Below are positions 38,801 to 51,900 of a stretch of DNA of 64,000 nt, in pieces. Position 1 is the first letter of the stretch. Each line of letters begins with the position of its first letter. Location: NCBI GenBank assembly GCA_020746105.1, contig CM036628.1, forward strand, positions 21,902,274-21,966,273, given 5' to 3'. A program made the position numbers and the translations under genes. Below the pieces are notes generated by a model. That model saw only the letters and a list, made by a program, of their open reading frames with translations. It did not search any database and had not been told where the DNA came from. Source of the DNA: Trogon surrucura (lineage: Eukaryota; Chordata; Aves; Trogoniformes; Trogonidae).

Positions 38801-41506
38801 TAAAAAAAAAAAAAAAGTGGGAAGGTAAAATCCTGGCCTGCCGCAATCAGCAAGCATTAAGCAGTAGACTTCAGTGCTTTACTGGGACCAGAGCGTTCTC
38901 TGGGGTTCTGATTTACTGATCTTTCATCTTTAGCTATATTATGTTCACGTAATTTGTCACTTAGAAGTGTATAAACTTAAATTCATGAATCGAAAATCAA
39001 ATGCTTTATGGGATGTCAAAATTATTTAATGTTTTTGTAAGAAATACATGCCAGTAATATATTCAATTGTACATACAGATGACCTCGTTACTGTTTAGTC
39101 CTGTTGTTGTCCTATTGAGCTGCGGTAGTTGGCTTTATTCATTTGTAGAATTAAACATTACTGTTTAATTGTTGTAAAATTTTATAAATCTCTTTGGGTT
39201 TTTTTTGGTTGACCCAAATATAATGTAAGTCTTAATGACAAAAATGAGTGAAAATGGATGTTGAACCAGTATGTGGAATTCGTAAATCTCTGTAGTGATG
39301 TGCGTGCGCTGCTCTAGTTGCTGCTGCATGTAATTCATTCACTACCATGAGTCTGTTTTAGCTTTTGTAAAAATGCTTTAACTGTAAACTGAAAAATAGA
39401 AAGTGTGGGCGTGGTTGCTTAGAACAAGCAGAAGGATCCTGATGAAAGAAACAAATCCCAAAACATCTACCTAGGTGAGTTCCCTTCTACATACTTTTAA
39501 TGCCAGTTTTCCCTCAAATCATGAATTTTGGTGTTTTCAGTTCTTAATGTTTAAGTCAAAACATGCAAAGAATCTGTCCAAATAATTCAGTTCAAAAATA
39601 CGTGATGACATGCCTGCATACCTCTGACGTATACCAAACCACAAACATGACGGTTTCAAGGGACGTGGTTCTGACTACAGTAATTTTTAAAACTGCATCC
39701 TAAGGAGAAGGAGCGTGCATAATTTCAGTGAGTCTTTGCTCTGCCAAGTTGAGGTATTAGTTTATCTTGGCTTGCCATAAGTTTGCCTGACACGTTAGTA
39801 GTAGAGGACTCGTAAAAGTCAGATCATTAGAGCTGTCACTATTCTATCTGTGGTGAGTGTTCAGATTTAATGCTTTTCTTATATCTGTGTGACAGAGCCC
39901 TTATTAACTGCAATATTTCAACCTGAAAAATACAAGTGTCACCGGTTAGCGTTTGAGGAGCCATTATACAATATCTATGACTTTGGTCTGTGGTATTTAA
40001 AGTTTGTAAATGTATTAAAAGAATTTAGAGAAGAATCTAAAATAAATTTAGGCTATTATTTGTTCCCCCCCCCCGCCCCGCTCTGTCTAAAATTATTTAA
40101 TAATATGAAACATGTTATACTTTATATATATAAAATTTGCTTACTTAATAAAACCGAGAGCCATTGAATTATTTGTTTCTAGCTTTTTATTTTGCAGCCC
40201 TCTTCAGGCAAGAGCACCTAAAAGCTGTTTCGTCCAAAACAACTGTTGTAGCCTGTTGAAGTTCTTTCTCAATATTTTTAGCTGGTGTACTGAAAAATAG
40301 CCAGATTCAGCAGTCATACATACTGCTCAGATTTTCCAACTGTGCTTAAGCCCGTGAAAGAACAGGACAAGAATTTTACTTTTCTTTAAAAAGCAGAGGA
40401 AAAAGTAGTATTTAGGTCCCACTGTCTTTGTCAACCTCTGTATTACACTAAACACTTAATCGTTTCCCTCACTATGGTCAGGTGTTACAATGTCATTTAT
40501 TACCTTTGCTTTGACTCAAGCTGCTTTTACTTGGGGGTGGAGGGAGGAGTTAGGATAATAAAAGGAAAATTATATACAAAGATCATCTATATCTGAGTTT
40601 TGGCTAAACTTCTTACCGATCCCATGTTTGCTCTCACAAGGGCCAGGAACCAGGAGATTCAGAAGACAGCACAAAGCCATTCAAAACCAATAAAATACCT
40701 GTATTAGGAAGTTGCTTTTTCCTAATCCCTTGCCCTTTGCACTTCATTTACATCCTCAAGTGTACTGTTCCTGAAAACAAGTACTAATTAGATTCCACAG
40801 AATATTCTTATTGTTCCAGTTTTCTTCCCCAAAACATAACCTACAGATAGAGCTGAAGTCCTTGTCAGAGCAACTGCCTTCGAGAAGGAGAAAACATATT
40901 AAAGACTTGAATTGCCAGGAACAAATTATCCTAATCAGGTTCCCCTACTCTGTCCAATTTAAAAAGCAGAAAAAGCCAAAACGGGTCACAGGCCACAAAA
41001 GTAGTGGACCCAGGCCTTAACCTCCCATTTGCATGATTTATTCCATGTAGTCCCAGCTTCTGTCTCCACTTCTTTCCATAGCTTCCCTTTGGAGATGTTT
41101 TTTTCAGACGGGAAAAAGCTGCTTGGAGTGATTAATTTACAGGGAGAAAGTAGTCTCCAGAAGTCCTGCCCAATGCAAAGGGAAAATCAAGTAATTCAAG
41201 AATACGTCAACAGTGGGTTTCCTATCCCCATTCCTAATATGCTTCTCACAAAGAAACTAATTAGCATGTTGAAAACAACTTTTACCAAGTAAGCTTTTAG
41301 CAAAGGGGGAAAAAAATGCACGTAGCACAGTATTTTGCCAGCATGCCCCTCTGAGGTACCAAATACAATAATTTAAGTAATTTCATACTCTACCAGATAC
41401 AGTAGTGATCAAATCCTCTTCAGTCAAAGTTTCCTAAATGAGCTCAAAGCTCAAGCTGGGTAAAAGGAGACATCTCCAAAAGTACTGAAAAAGGGGAAGG
41501 GCAAAC
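38801..41506 (+). other. Intergenic ZC3H12B - LAS1L (or distal 3' UTR), nothing recognised
   Basis: This is A+T-rich sequence with a C run at about 40065. No gene-like frame was seen. Confidence 0.5.
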
Positions 41507-41705
41507 ATAGAATCATAGAACAGTTCTGTTTGGAAGAGAGCTTCAATGTTTGTCTCAGCCCCATCAACACCACTACCCCGTGTCCCTCGGCGCAGCATCC
41601 ACCTGTTTCTTAAACACCTCCAGGAATGGTGGCTCAGCCACCTCCCTGCGCAGCCTGTTCCAGTGCCCGACAGCCCTCTCAGCAGAGAAATGCTTCCTGA
41701 AGCAT
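41507..41705 (-). mobile_element. CR1 3'-end fragment, minus strand
   Basis: CATAGAATCATAGAACAGTT starts the tail. TTCTTAAACACCTCCAGGAA and AGCCTGTTCCAGTGCC match the CR1 3' region in reverse. It sits 250 bases from a second CR1 piece of opposite orientation. Confidence 0.85.
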
Positions 41706-41954
41706 GAAAACTCGTGCCTAACAGAAGTTTATTTTCTTCCGCATTGGCACTGCTTGTTTTTAGAGAAGAAAGTGCACAAGGTATCGCCCGTTCTGAACAG
41801 CTCGTAGCTGTCTGGTAAGGTCACTGCAGTAGATCAGGATGACAAAAAATTAGAACAAAGAAACAATAGTTATACTATTATATATCCTTACAGTCCAAGT
41901 ACGTTATTATACATACTTATACTATTACACTGATTTATATTAAATATGTAAACT

Positions 41955-42305
41955 TATAGGAGTTGTTCGGTCTGGAGAAGGTTCCGAGGAGACCTGATTG
42001 TGGCCTCCCAGCACCTCAGGGGGGCTGCAGGAAAGCTGGGGAGGGGCTTGTCAGGGTGTCGGGCAGTGACAGGACTCGAGGGAGCCGGTGGAAGCTGGAG
42101 ATGGGTACGTTCGTATCGGCCGCGAGGAAGAAGTTCTGCCCCACGCGGGCGGTGAGGCCCCGGCACAGGCTGCCCGGAGAGGGGGCGGCAGCCCCGTCCC
42201 TGGGGGTTTCCAGGCCATGCTGTTTGGGGCTCTGGGCAGCCTGAGCCAGTGGGGGGGGCGTCCCTGCCCAAGGCAGGGGGTTGGAACCACAGGATGGTTC
42301 AGGTC
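41955..42305 (+). mobile_element. CR1 3' end adjoining the LAS1L promoter
   Basis: It reads in order like a CR1 3' end: TTCGGTCTGGAGAAGGTTCC, AGACCTGATTGTGGCCTCCC, the GACAGGACTCGAGG block, GCACAGGCTGCCCGGAGAGG, CCTGCCCAAGGCAGGGGGTT and GGATGGTTCAGGTCC. It is much more G+C- and CpG-rich than other copies. Its end lies about 160 bases from the LAS1L ATG. Confidence 0.85.
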
Positions 42306-42960
42306 CTTTTCCGTGGCTCCACGATGCGAACACAACCCGCCACACCACGCTCCGCCGCCCCCAGGCCCCGCCTCGCCTCGCGGGCTGCGCAAGCCCGGCG
42401 GCCCTCGCCCCGCCCCGGAAGCGGCCGCGCACGAGGGCGGGCGGCGGAAGCTGCGCGCGGGCATGGCGGGCGGCGCGGGGCCCGGGTGGCGCCGCGAGCG
42501 GCGGTGTTCGTCACCGGCCCGCAAGCGCCTCAAGTCGTTGCGGACCGTGGTGGCGTGGAGGGGCAGGGCCGAGTGGGACCAGGTGATGGTGGGGCTGTAC
42601 TGCGGGGACAGCCGGCTGCAGCAGGAGGCGCTGGACCGGGTCTCGGCCTGGAAGAGTCGGTACGGGCCGCGCGCCGCGGTGGGGGGCGCGCGCCGCTCGA
42701 GGCCCGCGCTGCCTCCCAGGCCTGAGGCGGCCCGGGCTGCTCCCGGCGCCCCGGGCTGCTCCCGGCGCGCTCTCGCCTGGGGCCGCCGGACTCCCCGGTG
42801 CTCTTCCGCGGCTGCGGCTGTGCGTGCGGTCCGCCGGTGCTGCGGGCCGGGCGGCGCGGACGTCGTGCGTGGGCTTCGGGCGTGTGGCTCACCCCGAGGC
42901 CGGCCGTCCCTGGGGGCACTGGGGGAGACGGAAGCTCTGGGTGCCCTCAGCTTCGCAGGC
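42000..42960 (+). promoter_or_regulatory. LAS1L: LAS1L CpG-island promoter
   Basis: Dense CpG spans the LAS1L start codon. ETS-like elements CCCCGGAAGCGG (42413-42424) and CGGAAG (42445-42450) lie within 50 bases of the ATG, as in many housekeeping ribosome-biogenesis promoters. The left part overlaps the CR1 3' end. No TATA box was seen. Confidence 0.65.
42463..42659 (+). CDS. LAS1L: LAS1L coding exon 1 (residues 1-66)
   Basis: It encodes [11 protein letters not shown] to SAWKS plus CG of Arg66. The donor GTACGG begins at 42660. The conserved [13 protein letters not shown] opens the HEPN domain. Confidence 0.9.
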
Positions 42961-45900
42961 TGGTTTCTCGAGGCAGAGTGCTGCAGCGAGTATGTCTAGA
43001 CCCCCCCCCCCCAAATCACCTTACTTGGTTTATGTGGCTCCTGCCACACCCATAGACCCGGTCAGGCGAGGTGTGGTATGTGCATTGCGCATAAGAGTAG
43101 CATACCGGTGAGTACTCTTCCAGTGCGTGTTTAGGAGCATCTATTCTAAATGCTCTTGCTTTCTGGCAAGAGTCCTCGATGCTGTCTTTCCGCATACCTG
43201 TTCCTCAGGCTGTTGTGTACCAGAGAGCACAAAAAATAGCCATAAATCTGCCGCCTTTGTGGGGGGGAGTGTATACTTGTGAGACTACTCACCTGCTTTT
43301 CCTTTATCTCTAGATATGGTCCCAAAATGCCTCTTGCAGTGGATTGCACTGCTGAACTGATACGTTGCAAGGTCTTGGATTCATCTGGCAGACTGAAGTC
43401 GCATGAGCTCATCCTCTCTTATGGGCTGGCTCTTGTGAGGTAGGGCTCTGAAGGTCTGCGTGCTGTGAGAGACTGACCTGGACAGCTAGCATTATTCAGC
43501 TGTCCAATTTAATTTTGCATCTCTGGGACCACGGTGTCCTACAGAGTGTGTGTGTGGAGTTGTCTCTGGGGTTCCAAGTTTCTCTACAGCTCTCAATAGT
43601 CATTAATCTTTTCTGTGACCTGCACGTAGGTTCGTCAACTTGATCACAGAGAGGAAACAGAAAATGGTCAGCGTTCCTCTGAGGCAATTAGCCAGAGAGG
43701 TAAATGTTTAATGAGAGTTACTCAATAACTCATGTATATCCAGAGAGCAAGTGCATTGTCTATTAACAGCACTGGGTGGAGTGAGTCACGCAAGGTCGTT
43801 CTTTTGTAACCAAAATAGTGGGTATAGATCCCAGTTATTTCCAACTGCGAAGCTTTAAAGAGGCTTGATGTAATTAGATCTAAAACTTTGTTTCTTATAG
43901 TCACATTAGGAGTAACAAAGGCTGATGATCATTAAAACATTTTGAATCGTGTGATCAAAGTCTTGATTTGTGTGTAAATAGTCTCGCTTAACGTATATAC
44001 GGTGTATATTTTTGTTTTCTGAGCTGCTGAGATACAGAAAAAGAACTAAATCTGTGTTTTATAAATTCTGGTCTTTGGCAAGCAAGGTTATACATAAAAA
44101 GCACTTAATTGCACTTGGAGGCATTTTAATCTCGTGTCTCTCGCTTGGTGTGAGCTTATCCACTTCTGTGTGGAGGAGGAAAAGTTTGAGGTGTAATTGT
44201 AGTAGCAGGACCAACTCAAGTCCTTTTATTGCCACCTGCACTGAGCATCATATCTGGGTCTGAACAGCAAGTTTTGAAAGTGAAGAACAGATGGCATTTG
44301 GGACTATCCTATATGTGCAACCTTGCTTGGGGCCCCGATGTGAGAATGATGAATTGATTATTTTTTATGCAGCACCTTTCTCAGAAACCCAGCTTCTCAC
44401 CTTTTAAAGCTAATCAAACTTTAAGTAAAGCTTTAAATTTTACAATAAGCTTTACATTTCGGAATAGAGGTCTTGCATAGTTAGAATCAGTTGTCCTTTG
44501 GAAAGTTGCAAAAAATTACACGCGACTTAGTCTGCATATGATTCAAGTATTATACATTATATGATATGTATCTTTGATATACAATCTGTCATCCAGAATA
44601 TATCATCAGTTTAAATGTAATTGTTTCTCAGTATCTCATGAAATTGCATATAGCATCTCAGTCTAAAAAGGTTTCTGTCATTGCAAGTAACGTTGAAGGA
44701 CTTAGACTGTAAAATCCCAATTTCGTGTGGATCCTAGGCCACAGGAGGGGTGGGTTCAGAGAGGAGGGGATCTCAGCCCACGCTCGAAGTGGGAAGCTGG
44801 AGGACGGTGGTGCAGGAATGGCCTGGAGGAGGCTTTTCCCGCAGGCAGAGTTCTCCGCAGCCCTGCAGGGAGGTGCGCTGTTGTGGTGTGATGCCATGGG
44901 AACTGCAGGATAACGCTCGTGGCTGTTCTTCCAGGTGGATATCCCCATCTGGGTTGTGGATCTGCGTCACGAGCTGACCCATGGGAAGCTGCCGCGGTTG
45001 GCTCTGTGCCGCAAGGGTGAGTGCTGCTGGCAGGCGGTGTTGGGAGAGCCCAGCCAGGGGTGTGCTCCGGGTGGCAGTGCCTGGACAGCAGGGCCAGAGG
45101 GGAGCACCCCTCCTTATGTTTTGCACAGCTGCAGGGCAGGCAGTGGACTTGTCCTGACAGGGATTGCTGTGGTGTGAGACACAGGGAGGGTTTGCCACTG
45201 CCCTGTGGGGGTGGCTGAACTATGTCCAGTGGCTCCAGGCTGTGGTGCATCACAGGGCTGATGTTCAGAGACTTTCAACACCAGGAACTAGTTCAGCCCG
45301 CTTGTTTCTTTACAGCACAGGAAGTTCATCTCAGGGGAAAGACGTAAAGAGTCTTTTAATGGTTTAGAGATACTCGACACTCTGAAAAGAAATCTGGTTG
45401 GGGAGAAATGCAGTAGGTACTGCAAGCCTGAATGAATGACCAGCTCATGGCATTTGAAGGGATTCTTTGGAATTTTGGGTTAAGCACTGCAGCTAAATAG
45501 CTTTCGTCATGGTCCTTAGATTGAGTTGGATAGTGATGGGAGAAAAAGGGGTTTCTTTCCATTCTATTGAATTTGTGCTTAATGTAGTCTCTAGCTCATT
45601 TTCCCATGAGAACACCACTGTTGGCATGTAGTTTCTGATTAAATTTGTCCTAGATTCAACAAGGTGCAGCACTATAGCGGTGTCAAAGCATTTTTGTAGC
45701 CAAAAAGATGGTGGGTGAGTGTTACCAGGCCTGTGATACTGGGTTGTAGTTTTTTTGTTGTTTTTTTAAAAACACTTGTTCACCACCTCATTAATGGGAT
45801 TCTATGCCACTTCAGGGCTTGTGACTTGGTAACCACACTTGTTTTCACAGTTCGAGTTAGCAATGTGCCACCTCTATTAACGCTTTCTTTTTTCAGTAGC

Positions 45901-48900
45901 CAGGAAAACTTCACTGAGAAGAGAGTGTTTTCTCTTCTTAGGTTGTGATGTTGTGCTGGACTGGCTACGAAAGACATATTGGAGCCGTCAGCTGGGCAAT
46001 AACTTGTGTGAAGAAAGTGAGGATGAGGAGGAGGAAGGGGTGGAAGCAAATGCAGAACTGGACAATGATGCCTGGGAGATTCGAACCCCACAGCATGAGG
46101 CCTGTCAGAAACACAAGGAGTTCCATGGTAGGTGTCCCTAGAACAATGGCAGATACAAGAGTTAGATTTGTCCCGTGCTGGAGAAAGGAGTTTAAAAGTG
46201 TTTTTTCCTAGCCTGGACAGTGCATAAAGGTTCCTTCAGCTCAGGTTTTGGAATTTTTCAGACTGTGGTGCCTTCGTGGCGCGACTGCTTTTTTCTGAAT
46301 TTGTAGCATGAACTGTTTTACTTGTGTTGAATATGCGATATCCTTATCAGTAGCAACATTTATACTGATATGGTTTAGAACCAGGCAATGTAAAAATTAG
46401 TTGTAGTGTCTTGACAGCCACAGTTTTGATATCGAGGCCACTCTCAACAAAGAACACTACGGTCTTCTTGTAGGCCTCAAAACTCTGTAGATTCATAACT
46501 TGGGCCAAGGACCGGATAAAGGCAGTTCAGCCAGTCTCAAAATATTTCATGTGTGGACAGTTGCCAACAGTAGTAAAAAAAAAAAAAATTACAGGTAACT
46601 CAACCTGGACATGATCAAAGGCAGAAGGTGCAGAACAGTGGGAAGACTTTGATAAATTGTTCCAGCGGTTACTTTTTTCATCAGCAGAAATCTTTGAGCC
46701 CAAAATGAGGAGCTTTTATGAAAGTGAATTTCTTGTTTGACTGACTTGTTGGAGGAAGCAGGAGTTTGGATTAGATGGCTGGTCTCCGAGTTTGAGGCAT
46801 GTTGAGGTATCTAGCAGTACCTCAGACAGTAAAACCAATTGGTCCTATTTTTTTTCTGACAAAACATGGCATGTTTATGGGGAGTAACTAACTCGCCTAA
46901 CAAGTTACGGCAGCCCAATCTAAGGTGCAGAGAGTGTGCAAAATTGCCAAAGTGACCCTAATTGCTCCTTGGAAGGTTACAATAGGTAACTATGATGGTC
47001 TTTATGGCTTTAGGATCTATGGATTCGTTGCAAGCATTTTCTAGATTCCTTTACGTGTAGATACAGTAGCTGTGATCCAGAAAATACTGGCTAATTCGTT
47101 GTGCGTTTTTGAGTTTAATACAGAATTTATTAGTAGAATCCAATCCTAGAGGCAATACTAAACTTTGGAACGCAGCGGCACCTACTGGTTTTCTTGTCAG
47201 AGTGTCTGGACTTCTGCCTGGCTTCGTGATGGATGAGATATAGGCATGTGCCGTTCCTCTCCCTGGCTACCCTCAGAAAGAACACCCCACCCCCCCGTTG
47301 CCAAAAGAGAGAACCACAGATGGTGCAGTAAATTCTGGGATGGATACGCCTGGAGTTGATAGAATGGCAATGGCATATCGGTGCTACAGTTCAGATGCAT
47401 CAGACGTTTAGTCTAGCTGATACTGGGTGATGGGCATCCTGGTAGCAGGTGACAATGACACCTGAATAGTGAAGCATTTTGAAAGATGGTGCTCTTTCAG
47501 GTACGATAAGAGCGGTCCACAGATAGAGAAAGGACATTTCATGCAGATTAAAGTTTAATTAACTCAGATAAGGATATGGTTGTTTTCTGAATAACCATAG
47601 TGCTGTTGCAGTAGATATAAAATGCAAATATAAGGAATACAAATATGGATCAAAACATGAACTGCCTATGGGAACAATTTCTTCCTAAACTGATCTCTGT
47701 GAGGATTTTTCGATATACTGCCTTGATTTATCCAACTTGCCTGTCTTTGGCCACTGTTAGTGATAAAATACTGAACTACTGGTTTAGCCTCACTTGACAA
47801 AATTTATGTTGCTGGAAAAGTCAGGGAGCTATAGGAGTCTTCTGAGTGCTGTCTGAATTGGAATGTAGGGCTTCATTTGACTGGTGTCTTCCTTGAGTGT
47901 ATATTCAGTAGAACTAAGCAGCTTGCCCAGATACAAAATTCTCTTCTATATTTGATCCATTCCCTGTTTAAATTATGTTTTTGCTTCTAGAAAAAGTCAG
48001 AGATGTGCTGATCTCCTACAAGAATGAACAGTTTCGGGTAAGTGCGGTCTGATCATCAGCGCTTTTGGTTCTTCTCATTTCCTGCCTGGGGCAATAAGTC
48101 TTTTCTTCGGTCTTGCCCAGACTAAAGAACTGGTGCTTTGGGCCAGCTCTCATTTGAAATACCTGAGCACAACTAAGTTGCTGTGCCAGGAGTTTGTTTC
48201 ATGTAACTGCAGGGTTCCTTTTTTTTTCCTCCTGTAGCATCCTTCCATGGTTAGAATCTGTCCAGAAGCATCAGTGATCAGCAGAAGTGATGTTGGTATC
48301 TGTGCCGCAGGGGTGGCAGTGCGCCAACGTCCACAGCGCTGCCAGCGCTGATGGGGTCGTGTACTCTTGCCTCAAGTAGCACGTAGGGCATCGGGGACCT
48401 GTGGCTGCTGCACGTGGGTAGAGAGGCCTGGTTAGTTCCTTGTTCAGATCTCTCCCCTAGTGTTGTAATATACAACTTCCCAACGTAAAGCTTCGATGCA
48501 GAGAACAAACGATTTGAGCTGTGATGGTTTTTCTAGTGTGAACATATTGTTTGTGTTTATGAGATATGTACTTTTTGGAGATCCCAAGTCTTCCTTGTAC
48601 AGTACTCAGTTTATTTTCATTCGTCCTAGCGTCTCTGGAAATTGAAACTGTCATTCAGAGGTCATTAGCCTTTGTTTTCTATCATCCATCATGTACTTCT
48701 CTAAGCTGCCCAGTGGCTGCAGCACAGTTTTGTGAATAATTTGCCCCAGAAATCTCTCTCTTCATGGATTCTCCTTCTTAATAATGAGATAGTTCTTAAG
48801 ATATTGTGAAGGCTGGGTTACAGACCGTGTAAAATGTCTTTGGATATGACCTCACCAACGTACCGTTGTTATGGGGGAGCTCTTCTCACTTTTATTTCAA

Positions 48901-51900
48901 TTAATATTATTAGGTGCTAAAGGAGAAGGTGTGTAAGATTCCGGTGAATTGTAAGCTAAGCTGCCTTTCTTGTTGAACGATTTCAAGTCGTGCACTTCTA
49001 AGTCTGTCAACTGTGACAACATACAGCTGAACTGTGAAAAATGAATACTGTGTAGATACATTTGTTGTGGGTATAACTTCTTCTAATACATCATTTTTGC
49101 CACTCTGAGGTACAGTGAGTAAGGGTGGGCGACGGGCTTGCCGAGATCTGTCAGCCACAAGAAGTGCTACTCCTCATGGCTGATTACCTGCAATTCCTAA
49201 CTGAAATTTGTCTTTAATAACAAGACCGTAGTACTACTTTTTACTTTAATAACTGTTGCTAGTAATCTGAAGAAATGCGAATATATTGGTTCTTTGACCT
49301 GTGCAGAGGTTCTGTACAGCAGTAGACCTGTAATTTAAAACTGATTATAGCTGATAAAATCTCTGAAAATTAGAAATAGATTGTAAAAATGATGTGGGCT
49401 TGTTCTTGTGCCCTTTGAGGGCAGATGGTTTGATGCGTGCTGATAATTTTTTAGTTATGACAGCAGTTGAATATTCCAAAGAACAAATAAGCTTTTTTAG
49501 GCTTATATTTAAACACTTACCTTGGACTGACCTAGCAAGAGTGGTGCAGTATGTTTGCTAGTCTCCCTGCGGGGAAACTCTGCTGTGAGTCTCCCCGTAT
49601 ACATGTGTAGTCTGTCTCTAATATTTTTGGTGTGAGAAGGAGAATCACTTAGGTATAAGCCTTTCTCTTTGCCATTGGAACATGTTTCCTGTTAATGCTT
49701 GGGTTTTTCTTTCACTCAGATTATGCAGAATGTGCAGTCTGTTTCTACGTCTGGAGAACTGTTGTCTGATTCCTCTTCAGAAGTGGACTGGATTTTGGCT
49801 CAGATCAAAGACCTGGTGCAAGAGAACAGGTACATCTCTTGATAAGGAGCTGAGGTGAAAGGTACAGTGCAGAGCTAGGCCTGTAGACCTGTTGCACGGC
49901 CTTTTCACTGTGTTGTTCAGATGATGATGGAGAAGGCAATTGGTTGATCTCCTTAACGTCTTTGGAGATTGAGTTGTTGATCTGTGATGACCAGTAATGT
50001 TTCCTGTGCCAGATGGTCTCCAAGGTCTTGTCCCTGACTTAGCTATGCTGGCCCCAAGGCAGTATATTCAGTCTTCAAAAGCTCTCCCAACAACCTCATG
50101 TAGACTTTGATTTCACAGTAACTTTTACAATCCTTCAGCATTGCAGGACGGTACTTGGCCTCTTCTGTTCTTTCTATATTTCTGTTACTACAGGGCCTCT
50201 AGGACTCCGAGTGTTGAGATTTGATTGTTGCTGTACAAATCTGCATGAAATTCTTGTCCCAATCTGAGAAACATAATCAGTGTAAGTGTAGAGAGGAGAG
50301 AGTATCCCATTAGTGATATGAGCTATAACTCCTACATATGTTCTGAAAATAAATTCATATATGCTATACAAGCTGTTTATTAGTTTAAGAGATTTTCACA
50401 TGTCGTGCCTCTCAGAAGAAAATGCCGAGAAAGAGACTTGTACCTTGGTGGCATTGCCCGTCGGTTGCTGAGCATGGAGTAATGAGCAAGAAGGCTTGAC
50501 GATTCTGTAATGAGAAGCATTACTTCCTAAACTTGGAACTTCTATACCACTTAAACTGCCTGTTGCTAGATGGTTGGAAGGTATTGGTGGAAGCAAGGTG
50601 CTGCACCCACCTGTGTTAGAACCCGAATAGAGCAGCTTTTGTATATAAAGCAGCTGCTTTTGTATATAAATGTATATGTAAATAGACATTTGAACCTGCT
50701 AGAGGTGAAACAGGCTGCCACAGTACAAAACAAGAATCTTGAAAGGTTGGAGCGAGAACAAGAGACTTTGTCTTACATGAAATGGGTTTTGTGGGAAATG
50801 CTCAGGCAAGAGTTGTAATGCACTGGTAACAGCTGAAGGATTGTAGGAGTTCCCTTTATGTTTAGGAAAACTGAAGTAGTGAAGATCTAAAGATAGTCTT
50901 GTATCTGGGGTCTTTCTAATGCTGCCTTGTTGGCATGCTCTCCTGTTAGTCAGCAATAGCTGTCTGGTCGGCTAGCTGCTGTAACAAAGCATTTTCCTTG
51001 ATTTGTGTGGAGCAATTTGACTATACCCACACATGTGCTTGTTCTTGGGAACTCGGGTAGGGAGGGCGCATGTGCTGTAGGAGTATGTGGAAGTCTAGTC
51101 ACTCCAATTGAGTTTCTCATTGCTTTATCAGAAGTTAAAGAGAAGTGGGACAAGGGATTTGGTTGACACCTTTCTTCAAAGCTGAATGGGTGACCCCTAA
51201 CTTTTGCCTCCTTCATTCTAGCTGGCACAACTGGAAAGCAAGAGCTGAGCATGGCTTTGGTGTGAGGAGTGCTGTTAGTTTCCAGGCCCCCATGCAAGAT
51301 CCAGTCATGCATCACAGGGTAGCTCTGCATGGGTTTTGTTGCACTTCTGCAATGCTCTCTGCGAGGTACCTGAAATAACAGTGATTTAATGGGAATGCTT
51401 GGCCAGAGTGACAGCACAGGCACAGCTCCGCACTTGTCGTTTCAATGTGAGACAGCAGCCATTGGAACCAGATTTTATCAGGGTATGACAAACAACTGAC
51501 TGTTGTCATACCAAAGAGCTCGTTTATCCATTCTCTGTTCTTGGTGCAAGCAGTGTGGGCCAGATGCTGCCCCTTATTTAAGCCTTCTCTATGACCACTG
51601 TCCCCATTTTAATCCCACAGGGTGAAAACTACTTGCTTGAAAATCAGTTTGAGAGTTAGAAATAATAATGTTGGCTGCCAACATGCCAGCCCAGACTTGG
51701 TGACCTCTGACCCACAGAGCTAGGTTAAATTTCAGGAGAAAAGCCAACCTTGTTGACTTCCTGGCAAGGCACACCTTCAAGGTTCCATTCCAGTTTGCAC
51801 AACTGCACATTCCCTCCAAGTCTAGCGGGATATATCCAGCCGAAAACGGGCATATGATTTTAGTGCCGTAAAACAAGCTACGTCACCCCTTCTTAATTCC

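Larger units (their letters stand above)
43700..47990 (+). other. LAS1L introns 3-5
   Basis: Apart from exons 4 and 5, no mobile element or other gene is recognised in 43700-44934, 45017-45941 or 46128-47990. Confidence 0.65.

Noticed and set aside
42088..42462. In-frame upstream extension of LAS1L
   Set aside because: The open frame runs through CR1-derived and CpG-island sequence without homology to LAS1L; the ATG at 42463 has good context and fits the conserved N-terminus.
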